Shown here: one piece after another, positions 10,835 to 20,177 of the stretch
Numbering within the stretch: the stretch's first letter is position 1
Layout of the letters: each line of letters begins with the position of its first letter
NCBI GenBank assembly: GCA_942491735.1
Contig: CALOCN010000014.1
Location: 1,302,001-1,366,000 of the forward strand
DNA: 64,000 bases
Direction: 5' to 3'
DNA from: CALOCN01 sp942491735
Lineage (GTDB): Bacteria > Eisenbacteria > RBG-16-71-46 > JABDJR01
Translations under genes and position numbers: made by a program
Notes under the pieces: generated by a model
The model's database searches: none
The model's input: only the letters and a program-made list of their open reading frames with translations
Told to the model about the DNA's origin: nothing

Positions 10835-12292
10835 ATGTGTTCACGTTTTCTGCCCGCGTTGCTGGCCTTTGCCCTGACTCTTCTCGCGGTGCCCTGCGCC
10901 GCTTTGCTTCCGGCGGGGACTCCGCCCCCCGGAGCGCAGAGCAGGCCCACCCTGGTTCGCGGTCCCTACGGTTTTCTCACCGCGTGGACCGATGACGCCG
11001 ATCCGTCCCGGTCCCGGATCTTCTGGTCGCGATTCCAGGGCCCCCCGCCCACCCTCGTCGCCTCCCCGGTGAGTGCGGGCCAGGCCTCCCAGGTCCGGTC
11101 CTCCGTCGCCGCCACCGCTGCCTGGTCGCTCTGTCTTTGCGAGACCTGGCCCGGGACCGGCTATTCGCGGGTGGAGGCGGCCGAGCTGCCGGTGACCGGG
11201 CCGCCCCGTCTGGTGCAGACCACCCCGGTGACCTCGGGGGGGCACTTCGTGGCCCGCGGAACGGTTGCGGTACGGGCCGAGGTCGGCGTGATGATCTGGG
11301 AAGACGAACGGGATGCCCCCGGCGATCTGTACCTGGCGCGTTGGGACCGCGGTGTGGGGCTTCGGGATGCGGGAGGCATTCCGTTCGCGGTGGGCACTGC
11401 CGATCAACGCTGGCCGAGCGTTGCCGCGACCGCCGGCGGGTTTCTCGTGGCCTGGGCGGAACGGCCCGATGGGGAACCGGTCTACCGTATCCGGCTCCGG
11501 GAACTGGATTCCCAGGGAGAGCCCAGCGGCGCACCGGTGCTCGTTTCGCCGACCGGCGTCGATGCCGGCTGGCCCCACGTCGCGGCCGGACCCCAGGACG
11601 CCTGGGTGGCCTGGTCCATGGACACCGGGGGCGGGGATCTCCAGGGCAGGCGCGTCTGCCACGACGGTACGCCGCTCACTGCACCGGTCACCCTGGCCGC
11701 GACGCCGGATCTGGAGTATTCCGCGCGGCTGGCCGTGGTGGACTCCGACTACGTCCTGGTTTGGCTTCGCAGCTGGGGCTCGGGGCGGGAGGCCCGCCGG
11801 GCCCTGGTCGATCCGCTTGGAGGCATCCATCCCACGGGTGGGATTCCCCTCAGCCCGCCGTCGGTCTTCGCTTCGGATCTGGCCGTGGCCGCGCAGGGGG
11901 ACAGCGTGTGGGCCGTTTGGCGCGAACCCCTGGGCGAGGATGAGGACGACCTCGTCATCGCGGGTTTCGCGGGGGAGGACACCGTGTCCGTCGTCGTTGC
12001 GGAACCGTTGGTACTGGAAGCTTCCGATGTGACCGCGGCCCCCGATTCCCGTCCCAGGGTTGCCCTGCGCGCGGCGCCCAATCCCTTTCGGGGGTCGGTT
12101 CGGTTGTGGGGGTCTTCACCCAAAGGAACGCTCAGGGTGTTCGATGTCCGCGGCGCCCGGATCCGCGAGGTTTCGGGAATCGCGGAGTGGATCTGGGATG
12201 GGCGGGACGAAGGCGGACGCGGCGTGGCTCCGGGCGTGTACTACGTGCGGGATGATCGGGGCTCCGGCATTCGGGTGGTTCGGTTGCCCTAG
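10835..12292 (+). CDS. Secreted repeat protein with C-terminal FlgD-like sorting domain
   Basis: A 485-residue protein with a signal peptide (about residues 1-23) and a body of repeats rich in FLVAW/AWVAW-type strands, suggesting a beta-propeller. The C-terminal 75 residues form a FlgD-like Ig domain: NPFRGSVRL, LRVFDVRGARI, WDGRDEGGRGVAPGVYYVR. Such tails are common on exported proteins of FCB-group bacteria and are often linked to type IX-like sorting; export by that route is inference. The start has GGGAGACC upstream. A hairpin follows the stop. Confidence 0.8.
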   Translation: MCSRFLPALLAFALTLLAVPCAALLPAGTPPPGAQSRPTLVRGPYGFLTAWTDDADPSRSRIFWSRFQGPPPTLVASPVSAGQASQVRSSVAATAAWSLCLCETWPGTGYSRVEAAELPVTGPPRLVQTTPVTSGGHFVARGTVAVRAEVGVMIWEDERDAPGDLYLARWDRGVGLRDAGGIPFAVGTADQRWPSVAATAGGFLVAWAERPDGEPVYRIRLRELDSQGEPSGAPVLVSPTGVDAGWPHVAAGPQDAWVAWSMDTGGGDLQGRRVCHDGTPLTAPVTLAATPDLEYSARLAVVDSDYVLVWLRSWGSGREARRALVDPLGGIHPTGGIPLSPPSVFASDLAVAAQGDSVWAVWREPLGEDEDDLVIAGFAGEDTVSVVVAEPLVLEASDVTAAPDSRPRVALRAAPNPFRGSVRLWGSSPKGTLRVFDVRGARIREVSGIAEWIWDGRDEGGRGVAPGVYYVRDDRGSGIRVVRLP

Positions 12293-12299
12293 GAGTTGC

Positions 12300-12325
12300 G
12301 GGACGGGGGCTTGGGCCTCCGTCCC
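12300..12325 (+). terminator. Hairpin after the propeller gene
   Basis: A 10-bp stem with one G-U pair (12300-12309 with 12316-12325) and a six-base loop, 8 bases after the stop codon. There is no T tract, so termination is uncertain. Confidence 0.45.
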
Positions 12326-12433
12326 GTGGCGGGAGCAGGGAAAATCATGTAAAATCAAATAGCCAGTGTCCGGCCCAACTTCGCAATCTGCACCGATGCG
12401 TTGGAGCGTTCGAGCTTCGCCGCAGGGAACGCC

Positions 12434-14419
12434 ATGAACTTGAATCCCCGTTTCTCGCGCCCGTGCCTCCTTGCCCTGCTCGTCGTCGCGGTGGCGCTTC
12501 CCGTACTGGCCAGCCCCGCCGCGGCCATTCGCATCGCCAGCTACAACCTGCTCAACTACGACAACCAGTCGGCAACCCGGAACCCGGCGTTCCGCACGGT
12601 GATCCAGAACATGCCGACCCTGGACGTCATCGCCGTCCAGGAGGTGCAGGACTCGGCGGCCATCAACGGATTCCGCAACAACGTGCTCAACGTCGTGGAG
12701 CCGGGTCAGTGGAGCCTCGCGACGTTCTTCAACGATCCCAGCCAGTCCTTCAACCAGGGGCTCTACTACCGAACCAGCACCATGACCGTGGTAGCCGCCG
12801 ACACCATTGGCAACGCGCCGCGGGATATCTCCTGGTACAAGCTTCGCCCGGTGGGATACACCTCGGACGAGGCGTCGGTCATCGTGTTCGTCCACCACTT
12901 CAAGGCCGGTTCCGGCTCCAGCGACAAGAGCACGCGGGAGGTCGAGGCCACGTTGCTGCGCAACTTCATGAACGGCCAGCCCGCCGGTACGCGCATGATG
13001 GTGGTGGGGGACTTCAACATGCGCTCCTCCACCGAGAACGCCTACCAGGACATGGTGCAATCCCAGGCCAACAACGTGGGGCGGGTCAAGGACCCCATCA
13101 ACCTTCCCGGAACCTGGTACAACAACGGCACCTTTGCCGGGATCCATACCCAGAGCCCGCGCACCACGAACCTCGGCGACGGCGGGGCCACCGGCGGGAT
13201 GGATGATCGATTCGACCAGCTCCTCATCACCTACAATCTCGACGACGACGAGGGGCTGGACTACATCGCCGGTACCTACGACGCCTTCGGCCAGGACGGA
13301 CAGCACTTCAACCTGTCCATCGTCGACGCGCCCACCATTCCCGAGGGGGCGACGGTGGCCAGCGCCCTGCACACCGCTTCGGATCACCTTCCGGTGTTCC
13401 TGGAACTGCAGGTTCCGGCGCGTGTCCAGACCGACGCTTCGCTCGCGTTCGGCACGGTGATCGTAGGGGCCACCGCGCAGCAGACCCTGACCGTGGACAA
13501 CATCGCCCTGGCCCCCGCGGACGAACTGGACTACAGCCTCGCCGCTCCGGCCGGGTTCTTTGCCCCGGGAGGGTCCTTCCAGCTGATCGCCGGGGCCAAT
13601 GCCGGGCACACCATCAGCATGAACACCGGGGGGGAAGGCAACAAGGCGGGTGACCTCACCGTCAGCACCGACGATCCGGACAACCCCACCGTGCTCGTTC
13701 CCCTCAGCGGCACCGTGCTGCGACACGCGGTCCCGTCCCTGGACGACATCGTCCAGGTACTCGCCGACACCCTGGACTTCGGTACGCACCCGGTCGGCGA
13801 CTTCTCCGACTCCTGCGTTTCGGTGAGCAACCTCGGCTACGACGCCCTGCAGTCCCTGCTCGATGTCCATGCCGGAGTCATCGTGGGCGGAAGCGGTCGC
13901 TTTTCCATTGTCGGCGGATTCTCCCAGGCCGATGTCGGTGGCACTCCCGAGAAGTACACCCTCGCCTTCGACGACGTGGGGGCCGCGACCACCGGCGACA
14001 CCACCTATTGCGCGACGCTGACTTTCTCGACCCGGGATCGGCTCATCCATCCGGGCGCGCTCGACCAGAGTGACCTCGTGGTCGTGCTCAAGGCGACGGT
14101 TCAGGCCGGTATCCTCGACGCGGATCCGTTTGCCCCGGCGGCGGCCAACGTGCTGGGTGCGAACCGTCCCAACCCCTTCTCGGCGCGCACCGTCATCTCC
14201 TACAGCCTTGCCGAGGCCGGCCCGGTCAGCGTGACCGTGTTCGACATCCAGGGTCGTCGGGTGCGACTGCTCGAGGAGTCATGGCAAGGCCAGGGCAGCC
14301 ACGAGGCGGTCTGGAACGGTCGGATGGACGACGGGCGCGAGGCGCGTCCCGGAATCTATTTCGTGCGGCTGCAGACGCGGGACTTCACCGAATCGCGACG
14401 CATGACAAAGCTTCAGTAG
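12434..14419 (+). CDS. Secreted endonuclease/exonuclease/phosphatase-family protein with sorting domain
   Basis: A 661-residue exported protein. The signal peptide ends near ASPAAA. The EEP nuclease/phosphatase fold follows, with the motifs ASYNLLNYD, VQEVQD, VGDFNMR and the closing SDHLPV carrying the catalytic histidine. Two immunoglobulin-like segments (ASH-like, LAFGTVIVGATAQQTL) come next, and the tail is a FlgD-like Ig domain (NRPNPFSARTVISYSL to GIYFVRLQ). It may be an extracellular nuclease or phosphodiesterase for nutrient scavenging. The ATG at 12434 is chosen over an upstream TTG because it begins the signal peptide directly. The stop overlaps the convergent membrane gene by 7 bases. 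Confidence 0.88.
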   Translation: MNLNPRFSRPCLLALLVVAVALPVLASPAAAIRIASYNLLNYDNQSATRNPAFRTVIQNMPTLDVIAVQEVQDSAAINGFRNNVLNVVEPGQWSLATFFNDPSQSFNQGLYYRTSTMTVVAADTIGNAPRDISWYKLRPVGYTSDEASVIVFVHHFKAGSGSSDKSTREVEATLLRNFMNGQPAGTRMMVVGDFNMRSSTENAYQDMVQSQANNVGRVKDPINLPGTWYNNGTFAGIHTQSPRTTNLGDGGATGGMDDRFDQLLITYNLDDDEGLDYIAGTYDAFGQDGQHFNLSIVDAPTIPEGATVASALHTASDHLPVFLELQVPARVQTDASLAFGTVIVGATAQQTLTVDNIALAPADELDYSLAAPAGFFAPGGSFQLIAGANAGHTISMNTGGEGNKAGDLTVSTDDPDNPTVLVPLSGTVLRHAVPSLDDIVQVLADTLDFGTHPVGDFSDSCVSVSNLGYDALQSLLDVHAGVIVGGSGRFSIVGGFSQADVGGTPEKYTLAFDDVGAATTGDTTYCATLTFSTRDRLIHPGALDQSDLVVVLKATVQAGILDADPFAPAAANVLGANRPNPFSARTVISYSLAEAGPVSVTVFDIQGRRVRLLEESWQGQGSHEAVWNGRMDDGREARPGIYFVRLQTRDFTESRRMTKLQ

Positions 14420-15702
14420 CGTTCCAGGGATCGACAACGCCACCGTAGCCACAGCACCATGCCGGTGCCTCCCACGGTCATGGCGGCGATCATCACGTAC
14501 AGCCCGGTCCAACGCTGACCGATCACTCCGACCCCCAGCACCGCGATGTTGAGGATCAGGCCCAGGAGCACGGATTCCGTGACCGCACGCGTCCTGTGCG
14601 CGTGGACCAGGCTGCCCTGATACCAGGAGTGCAGGACGGCCAGCGCGGGGAGCGGCAGCGCGATCCACAGGGACGAGGCTCCCAGTCGGGCGAGTTCCGG
14701 GTCGAGCCCCGATGCTCCGCGGAACCATCCCCAGCCCAGGGGGGTGGCGGCCAGGGCAAGGAACGCGAGGGTCATGACCTGGACCAGCCCGAGCGTGAAC
14801 CGGCGCAGGGCTTTCGCCGCGCCCGGTTGGTCCAGGAGCGAGACCACGACCTCGTTGTAGGCAAACCCGAAACAACGGAAGACGAAGGCGAGCCCCGTGA
14901 CCACCGGCCAGACCGCGAGGGACTCCAGGGGCACCGGCATGCGCGAGATGCCGGCACTGCCGATGGGATGGGCGATGAGCTGGATCATCGAGGTGAGGGC
15001 CAACGGCACGTAGAACGCGAGCATTCGGTTCCAGGTAAGCGTCTGCTCCAGCGGAGGCGCTGGACGCAGCCGGTCCCGGAGCACGGGGCGAACCCAGAAG
15101 CCGATGAACACTGCTTCCGCGGTGACTCCCACCGACACCGCGGCGGTTCCCACCACGATGGCGGGCAGGGACGTGGCCAGGGCGCCCACGACAAGTGTGG
15201 TCACGTTCCCGGCCAACCGCACCGCGGTCCCGATCCCCACCGCCTTCGAGTGGCCGTATCGGATCAGCACACCCTGCTGGAATCTCCGATACGCGATGGC
15301 TCCGGTCCAGGGGAGCATGATGAGCAGACCCATCCGTGAGGGGTCCCGGACCGCCTCGGGAACGCCCAGGATCCCTCCCACCACCAGGTCGAACAGCGGC
15401 GTGGCCACGATGAGGAGGTGGATCCCGGTCATGATCCAGGCGGTGCCGTAGGCGAACCGCCGCAGGAGAACGTAGGAGGCCCAGTCCTTGCAGAGCGCGG
15501 TCGAGGCGGCCAGCAGCATGATGACCGGAGCCTCGATGATCAGCGCGAGCGGAAACACCACCCCGCCGTAGGCGGCCAGGGCAACCTGCGGATCCGGGAG
15601 CCGGGCCATCACCGCGCTGACCAGGGGGAGTTCCAGGCTCATCATGAGCCAGCTTGCGGCGAGCGGCCACCAGGTCGAGAGAATCCGTCGCGTGGTCAGC
15701 AT
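14413..15702 (-). CDS. MATE/ANK-like multipass membrane protein
   Basis: A 429-residue protein with about twelve hydrophobic segments in a two-fold pattern. The opening WWPLAASWLMMSLELPLVSAVMARL resembles both MATE-type flippases and the ANK (progressive ankylosis) transporters, but there is no decisive motif. It could export a polar solute, lipid intermediate or pyrophosphate-like anion; no choice can be made from the sequence. It is divergent from the RND operon and convergent with the secreted nuclease gene. Confidence 0.7.
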   Translation of the reverse strand: MLTTRRILSTWWPLAASWLMMSLELPLVSAVMARLPDPQVALAAYGGVVFPLALIIEAPVIMLLAASTALCKDWASYVLLRRFAYGTAWIMTGIHLLIVATPLFDLVVGGILGVPEAVRDPSRMGLLIMLPWTGAIAYRRFQQGVLIRYGHSKAVGIGTAVRLAGNVTTLVVGALATSLPAIVVGTAAVSVGVTAEAVFIGFWVRPVLRDRLRPAPPLEQTLTWNRMLAFYVPLALTSMIQLIAHPIGSAGISRMPVPLESLAVWPVVTGLAFVFRCFGFAYNEVVVSLLDQPGAAKALRRFTLGLVQVMTLAFLALAATPLGWGWFRGASGLDPELARLGASSLWIALPLPALAVLHSWYQGSLVHAHRTRAVTESVLLGLILNIAVLGVGVIGQRWTGLYVMIAAMTVGGTGMVLWLRWRCRSLERY

Positions 15703-15819
15703 GGGCAGCGGGGGACAGTATCACGGCTCCGAGGGGCCGGTGGCAGGGGCCTGCCGCCCCGGAGGGGAATTCCCGGCGTAGTATATTTCGACGGAGGACG
15801 AATGTCCCGGGACTGGGTA

Positions 15820-15825
15820 TATACT
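15820..15825 (+). promoter_or_regulatory. Candidate -10 element of the RND operon
   Basis: TATACT within GGGTATATACTG, 38 bases before the adaptor ATG and in the divergent gap. No convincing -35 is seen. Confidence 0.35.
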
Positions 15826-15863
15826 GTGCGTCCCCTTACCCTTCCCCCCGTCCTGGATGGATC

Positions 15864-16955
15864 ATGAAAAGAATGATGTGGATCGCGGCCTGTCTTGGTG
15901 CCGTTCTCTGCGCCGCTCTCGCGGCGCCCTCGGTTTCCCTCGCCCAGGGGCCCCCTGCTTCGCCGGTTCGCTACACGGAAGCGCGTGAGCACGCCATCCG
16001 TTCCAGCATCCGCCTCACCGGGACGGTGGGGGCCCGTCAGAACAGCCAGGTGGCCAGCGAAGTGGCCGGCCTCGTCCTGTCGGTGCCGGGGCAGGAGGGA
16101 ACCCGGGTCGCCGAGGGGGAGGTGCTGGCCACCCTGCGCACCCGGTCCCTGCAGCTGCGACTGGAGGCGGCGCAGGGACAGCTCAAGGAGGCGGCGGCGC
16201 GCTCGCAGCGTGCCACCCTGGTCCTGAAACGTGCCAAGGACCTGCACACCAAAGGCGTTCTCTCCGACAGCGAACTGGATGATGCCCATGCCGACTTCAC
16301 GGCCTGGGAGGGGCAGACCGAGGCGCTCAAGGCGCAGATCAGTCAGATCCGCTACGACATGGACCGGTGCACCATCCGGGCTCCCTTCACCGGGGTGGTG
16401 GTCGAGGAACACATCGAACCGGGCGAGTGGGTCGGCATCGGGGCCCCGGTGGTCCGGATGCTTTCCCTGGACGACCTGGAGATCCGGGTCGACATTCCCG
16501 AGCGGCACTTCGCCCAGCTGGTCAGGGACGCCGAGGCCGCCGTCACCCTGGAGTCGATTCCGGGACTGGAGATCCACGGCCGGTTGGCCTCCATTATTCC
16601 GCGGGCGGATCCCCAGGCGCGTACGTTTCCGGTGAAGGTGGCCCTGCGCAATCCCGACGGGCGCATCGCGGTGGGCATGCTGGCCCAGGTCGCCCTCCAG
16701 GTGGGAGACCCGGTTGCGTCGGTCATCGTTCCCAAGGACGCGATCGTTCCCCAGGGCCCCAATCGCATGGTCTACGTGATGAACGAGGACGGGTCCACCA
16801 TGCCGGTGATGGTGCAGCTGGGTTCGGGTGCGGGCGAGTGGGTTGCCGTTCTCGGGGATGTCCAGCCGGGAATGAAGATCATTACCCGTGGGAACGAGCG
16901 TATTTTTCCCGGCATGACCGTGGCCGGTGAACCGCTGGAGTACCCCCTGCCATGA
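15864..16955 (+). CDS. RND efflux periplasmic adaptor subunit
   Basis: A 363-residue membrane-fusion protein that links the inner-membrane pump to an outer-membrane channel. It has a signal peptide (about residues 1-28), a biotinyl-lipoyl half (TGTVGARQNSQVASEVAGLV), an alpha-hairpin (about 85-150), the second lipoyl half (CTIRAPFTGVVVEEHIEPGEWV) and a beta-barrel (DIPERHFAQL). A final membrane-proximal domain has VPKDAIVPQG. The ATG at 15864 gives the signal peptide; the open frame extends upstream without homology. Its stop overlaps the permease ATG by 4 bases. No outer-membrane channel gene is present nearby. Confidence 0.93.
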   Translation: MKRMMWIAACLGAVLCAALAAPSVSLAQGPPASPVRYTEAREHAIRSSIRLTGTVGARQNSQVASEVAGLVLSVPGQEGTRVAEGEVLATLRTRSLQLRLEAAQGQLKEAAARSQRATLVLKRAKDLHTKGVLSDSELDDAHADFTAWEGQTEALKAQISQIRYDMDRCTIRAPFTGVVVEEHIEPGEWVGIGAPVVRMLSLDDLEIRVDIPERHFAQLVRDAEAAVTLESIPGLEIHGRLASIIPRADPQARTFPVKVALRNPDGRIAVGMLAQVALQVGDPVASVIVPKDAIVPQGPNRMVYVMNEDGSTMPVMVQLGSGAGEWVAVLGDVQPGMKIITRGNERIFPGMTVAGEPLEYPLP

Positions 16956-19900
16956 ACATCATCCAGCGCGCCATCAACTATCCGGTAACCACCGCGGTGG
17001 TGGTGATCCTCATCGTCCTGTTCGGGATCCTGTCCCTCACCCGCATCCCGATCCAGCTCACTCCGGACGTCGAGGATCCCGAAGTCACGGTGGAGACGAT
17101 CTGGCCCGGCGGGAGCCCCCAGGAGGTTGAACGGGAGATCGTCGAGCCCCAGGAGGAACAACTCAAGTCCCTGGAGGGGCTGGTGAACATGGAGAGCTCG
17201 AGCTCGGACAGCCGGGCCTCCATCGTCCTCACCTTCCAGGTGGGAACCGACGTTGACGCGGCCCTGCTCAAGGTTTCCAACCGCCTGGATCAGGTTCCCT
17301 CCTACCCACCCACCGTGGACAAGCCGGTCATCCGCAGCGTGGACGTGAATGCGGGCGCCATTGCCTGGTTCGTGCTGCGCCCCCTCCCCGAGAACGGATT
17401 CGACGGCGACATTTCGACCCTGTTCGATTTCGCCGACGAAACGATCAAGCCCACCTTCGAGCGGGTGGAAGGGGTGGCGGCCTCCAACATCTACGGCGGT
17501 CGCGAGCGCGAGGTCCAGGTCATCGTGGACCCGGCCCGTCTCGCCGCGCGGCAGGTGACCCTGAACCAGCTGGCCAGTGCCCTCGACCGGGAGAACCGGA
17601 ACTACTCGGGCGGCGCGTTCGACGAAGGCAAGCGCCGGTACACCGTGCGCACGATCGGCGAGTACCAGTCCCCCTCGGACATCGAGGACATTGTCATTGC
17701 GGTGCGTGGCGGGGTTCCGGTGTACGTGCGCGATGTCGGGGTCGCGGTGCTGGGGTACGACGAGGCCTTTGCCGAGGTCTTCCACAAGGGGGATCAGGTC
17801 CTGGCCATGAACGCGGTCAAGGCGGCGGGGGCGAACACCCTCGAGACCATGGCCGAACTCCAGGCCTCGGTTGAGGACCTCAATGTCTCCACCCTGGTCC
17901 CCATGGGTCTTCACATGGTGCAGGCCTACGACGAGACCGAGTACATCTCGAGCGCGATCTCGCTGGTCCAGCAGAGCCTGCTCATCGGCGGGTTCCTCGC
18001 CATCCTCATTCTGCTCCTGTACCTGCGCAGTTTCAGCAGCACCCTGGTCATCGCGGTGGCCATCCCGATCAGCGTCGTGGGTACGTTCCTCATGATGTCC
18101 TGGTTCGGGCGCACCCTGAACGTGATCAGTCTGGCCGGGCTTGCCTTCGCGGTCGGGATGGTGGTGGACAACTCGATCGTCGTCCTGGAGAACATCTACC
18201 GGCACCGGCAGATGGGGAAGAGCCGGCGGGACGCCGCCTTCGAGGGGGCGCGCGAGGTGTGGGGGGCGGTGCTGGCCAGCACGCTGACCACCATTGCCGT
18301 CTTCGTCCCGGTGGTGTTCATCGAGGGGGAAGTGGGACAGCTTTTTGGTGACATCGCCATTGCCATTACCTGCGCGGTGGGCCTTTCGCTGTTCATTTCC
18401 GTCACGGTCATCCCCAGTCTCTCGGCCAGGATTCTCGGGGGTGGAGAGACCCGGCCGGAGGGGGATCCGGCCCCCGCCCGAGGATTCAAGGGTCTGTGGG
18501 GGATGGTCGGTCTGGCCAACCGGGTCAACGAGGGCATCACCAACACGGTGTACTCCATCACCGGATCCAACGTGAAGCGGATCTCGCTCATCGTGGGGCT
18601 TACCGTGCTCTCCATCGGCCTCAGCATGGTCCTCATGCCCAAGACCGAGTACCTGCCGCTGGGGAACCAGAACTTCCTCTTTGGCGTGCTGCTTCCTCCG
18701 CCCGGGTACAACCTGGAAGAGGTTTCTTCCAACAACGAGGTGTTCAAGAGCTCCTTCCACGAGATGTGGGAGGTGGACCCGGATTCCCCCGAAGCGAAGG
18801 AGATGCCGGGTGGTGGGATCCGCAACATCTTCTACGTGGGGCTGCGCAATCTCGCCTTCGCCGGGGTGGCCGCCAACGACCCGCTCCGCGTCCGCGAACT
18901 GATCGGACCGTTCCAGGGGATCAATGCGCACCTGCCCGGGACCTTCTTCTTCATCAACCAGGCCAGCATCTTTTCCCGCGGGATCGGGGAAGGGCGCAGC
19001 ATCGACATCGACTTCACCGGGCCCGATCTCATGGCTCTCATCGCACTGGGGGGCGAAACCATGGGCAAGGTGAGCCAGATCCTTCCCGGTTCGCAGGCCC
19101 GTCCCATTCCCAGCCTGGATCTCGGGAACCCGGAGGTCCGGGTGCGCACGCATCGCCAGCGCGCGGCCGAGCTGGGAGTGACCAACCGCGAGCTGGGTTT
19201 CGCGGTGAGCGCGCTGGTGGACGGTGCCAAGGCGAGCGAGTACCAGTTCGAGGGCCGGGCCATCGACCTTACGGTGATGGCGGAGAAGGGGTTCGCCCAT
19301 CGCACCCACCTCCTGGAACAGATGCCGATCGCCACTCCCAACGGCGAGCTGGTCACCCTGGGTTCGGTGGCCACGGTGGAGGTGGCCAGCGGGCCGGTGA
19401 CCATCAACCACCGGGAGCGGGAGCGCGCCATCACCATCCAGGTCACGCCCAGCGACACCACCCCGCTGGAAGCGGCGATGGAAGCCATCGAGGCGGAGAT
19501 CCTGACTCCCATGCGGGAGCAGGGCCGGCTGGGAGGCGCCTACCAGGTCCATCTCAGCGGGAGCGCGGACGACCTCTCCAGGACCTGGAAGTCCCTTCGC
19601 TGGAACTTCCTCCTCGCCCTCGTCATCACCTACCTGTTGCTTGCCGCCCTGTTCGAGAACTTCGTCTATCCGTTCGTCATCATGTTCTCCGTGCCCCTGG
19701 CCGCGTTGGGCGGTTTCCTGGGGCTGGCCGTCATGAACCTGCTCGGGACCTACCAACCACTCGATGTCCTCACAATGCTGGGGTTCATCATCCTGGTGGG
19801 TACGGTGGTGAACAACGCGATTCTCATTGTTCACCAGACCCTGCACTACATCCGTCGCGACGGGATGTCGGAACGGGATGCGATCCGGGAATCGGTCAGC

Positions 19901-20155
19901 ACCCGTATTCGCCCGATCTTCATGAGCGTGAGCACCTCGGTGTTCGGGATGCTTCCGCTGGTGCTGTATCCCGGGGCGGGTTCAGAGCTCTATCGCGGCC
20001 TGGGGAGCGTGGTGGTGGGGGGGTTGATCGTGTCCACGGTGTTCACCCTGTTCCTGGTTCCCGCGCTGCTCAGTCTCATGCTGGACATCCGGGCGGGGGT
20101 CGAGTCGGCGTTTCGCGGGCGCCTTGGGACGCGGGGGTCCGAGTCGGGCGCGTAG
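16952..20155 (+). CDS. RND efflux transporter permease
   Basis: A 1067-residue proton-driven pump with twelve transmembrane segments in two halves and two large periplasmic loops. Recognisable parts are TRIPIQLTPDVEDPEVTVETIWPGGSPQEVE at the first porter loop, AVGMVVDNSIVVLENIYRHRQ at TM4, which has DN where AcrB has two aspartates, and LGFIILVGTVVNNAILIV at TM10. It is of the broad AcrB/HAE type; drugs, lipids or metals are all possible substrates. It is translationally coupled to the adaptor and ends 22 bases before a convergent gene. Confidence 0.94.
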   Translation: MNIIQRAINYPVTTAVVVILIVLFGILSLTRIPIQLTPDVEDPEVTVETIWPGGSPQEVEREIVEPQEEQLKSLEGLVNMESSSSDSRASIVLTFQVGTDVDAALLKVSNRLDQVPSYPPTVDKPVIRSVDVNAGAIAWFVLRPLPENGFDGDISTLFDFADETIKPTFERVEGVAASNIYGGREREVQVIVDPARLAARQVTLNQLASALDRENRNYSGGAFDEGKRRYTVRTIGEYQSPSDIEDIVIAVRGGVPVYVRDVGVAVLGYDEAFAEVFHKGDQVLAMNAVKAAGANTLETMAELQASVEDLNVSTLVPMGLHMVQAYDETEYISSAISLVQQSLLIGGFLAILILLLYLRSFSSTLVIAVAIPISVVGTFLMMSWFGRTLNVISLAGLAFAVGMVVDNSIVVLENIYRHRQMGKSRRDAAFEGAREVWGAVLASTLTTIAVFVPVVFIEGEVGQLFGDIAIAITCAVGLSLFISVTVIPSLSARILGGGETRPEGDPAPARGFKGLWGMVGLANRVNEGITNTVYSITGSNVKRISLIVGLTVLSIGLSMVLMPKTEYLPLGNQNFLFGVLLPPPGYNLEEVSSNNEVFKSSFHEMWEVDPDSPEAKEMPGGGIRNIFYVGLRNLAFAGVAANDPLRVRELIGPFQGINAHLPGTFFFINQASIFSRGIGEGRSIDIDFTGPDLMALIALGGETMGKVSQILPGSQARPIPSLDLGNPEVRVRTHRQRAAELGVTNRELGFAVSALVDGAKASEYQFEGRAIDLTVMAEKGFAHRTHLLEQMPIATPNGELVTLGSVATVEVASGPVTINHRERERAITIQVTPSDTTPLEAAMEAIEAEILTPMREQGRLGGAYQVHLSGSADDLSRTWKSLRWNFLLALVITYLLLAALFENFVYPFVIMFSVPLAALGGFLGLAVMNLLGTYQPLDVLTMLGFIILVGTVVNNAILIVHQTLHYIRRDGMSERDAIRESVSTRIRPIFMSVSTSVFGMLPLVLYPGAGSELYRGLGSVVVGGLIVSTVFTLFLVPALLSLMLDIRAGVESAFRGRLGTRGSESGA

Positions 20156-20177
20156 CTCCGGCCCGGTTCCCCGGCTC

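Noticed and set aside
12401..12433. TTG start for the EEP-family gene
   Set aside because: It would put eleven extra residues before a clear signal peptide.
16772..19846. A 1024-codon open frame antisense to the RND permease
   Set aside because: It lacks any domain, is histidine/glycine-rich in the manner of GC-rich reverse frames, and the plus-strand permease is unmistakable.
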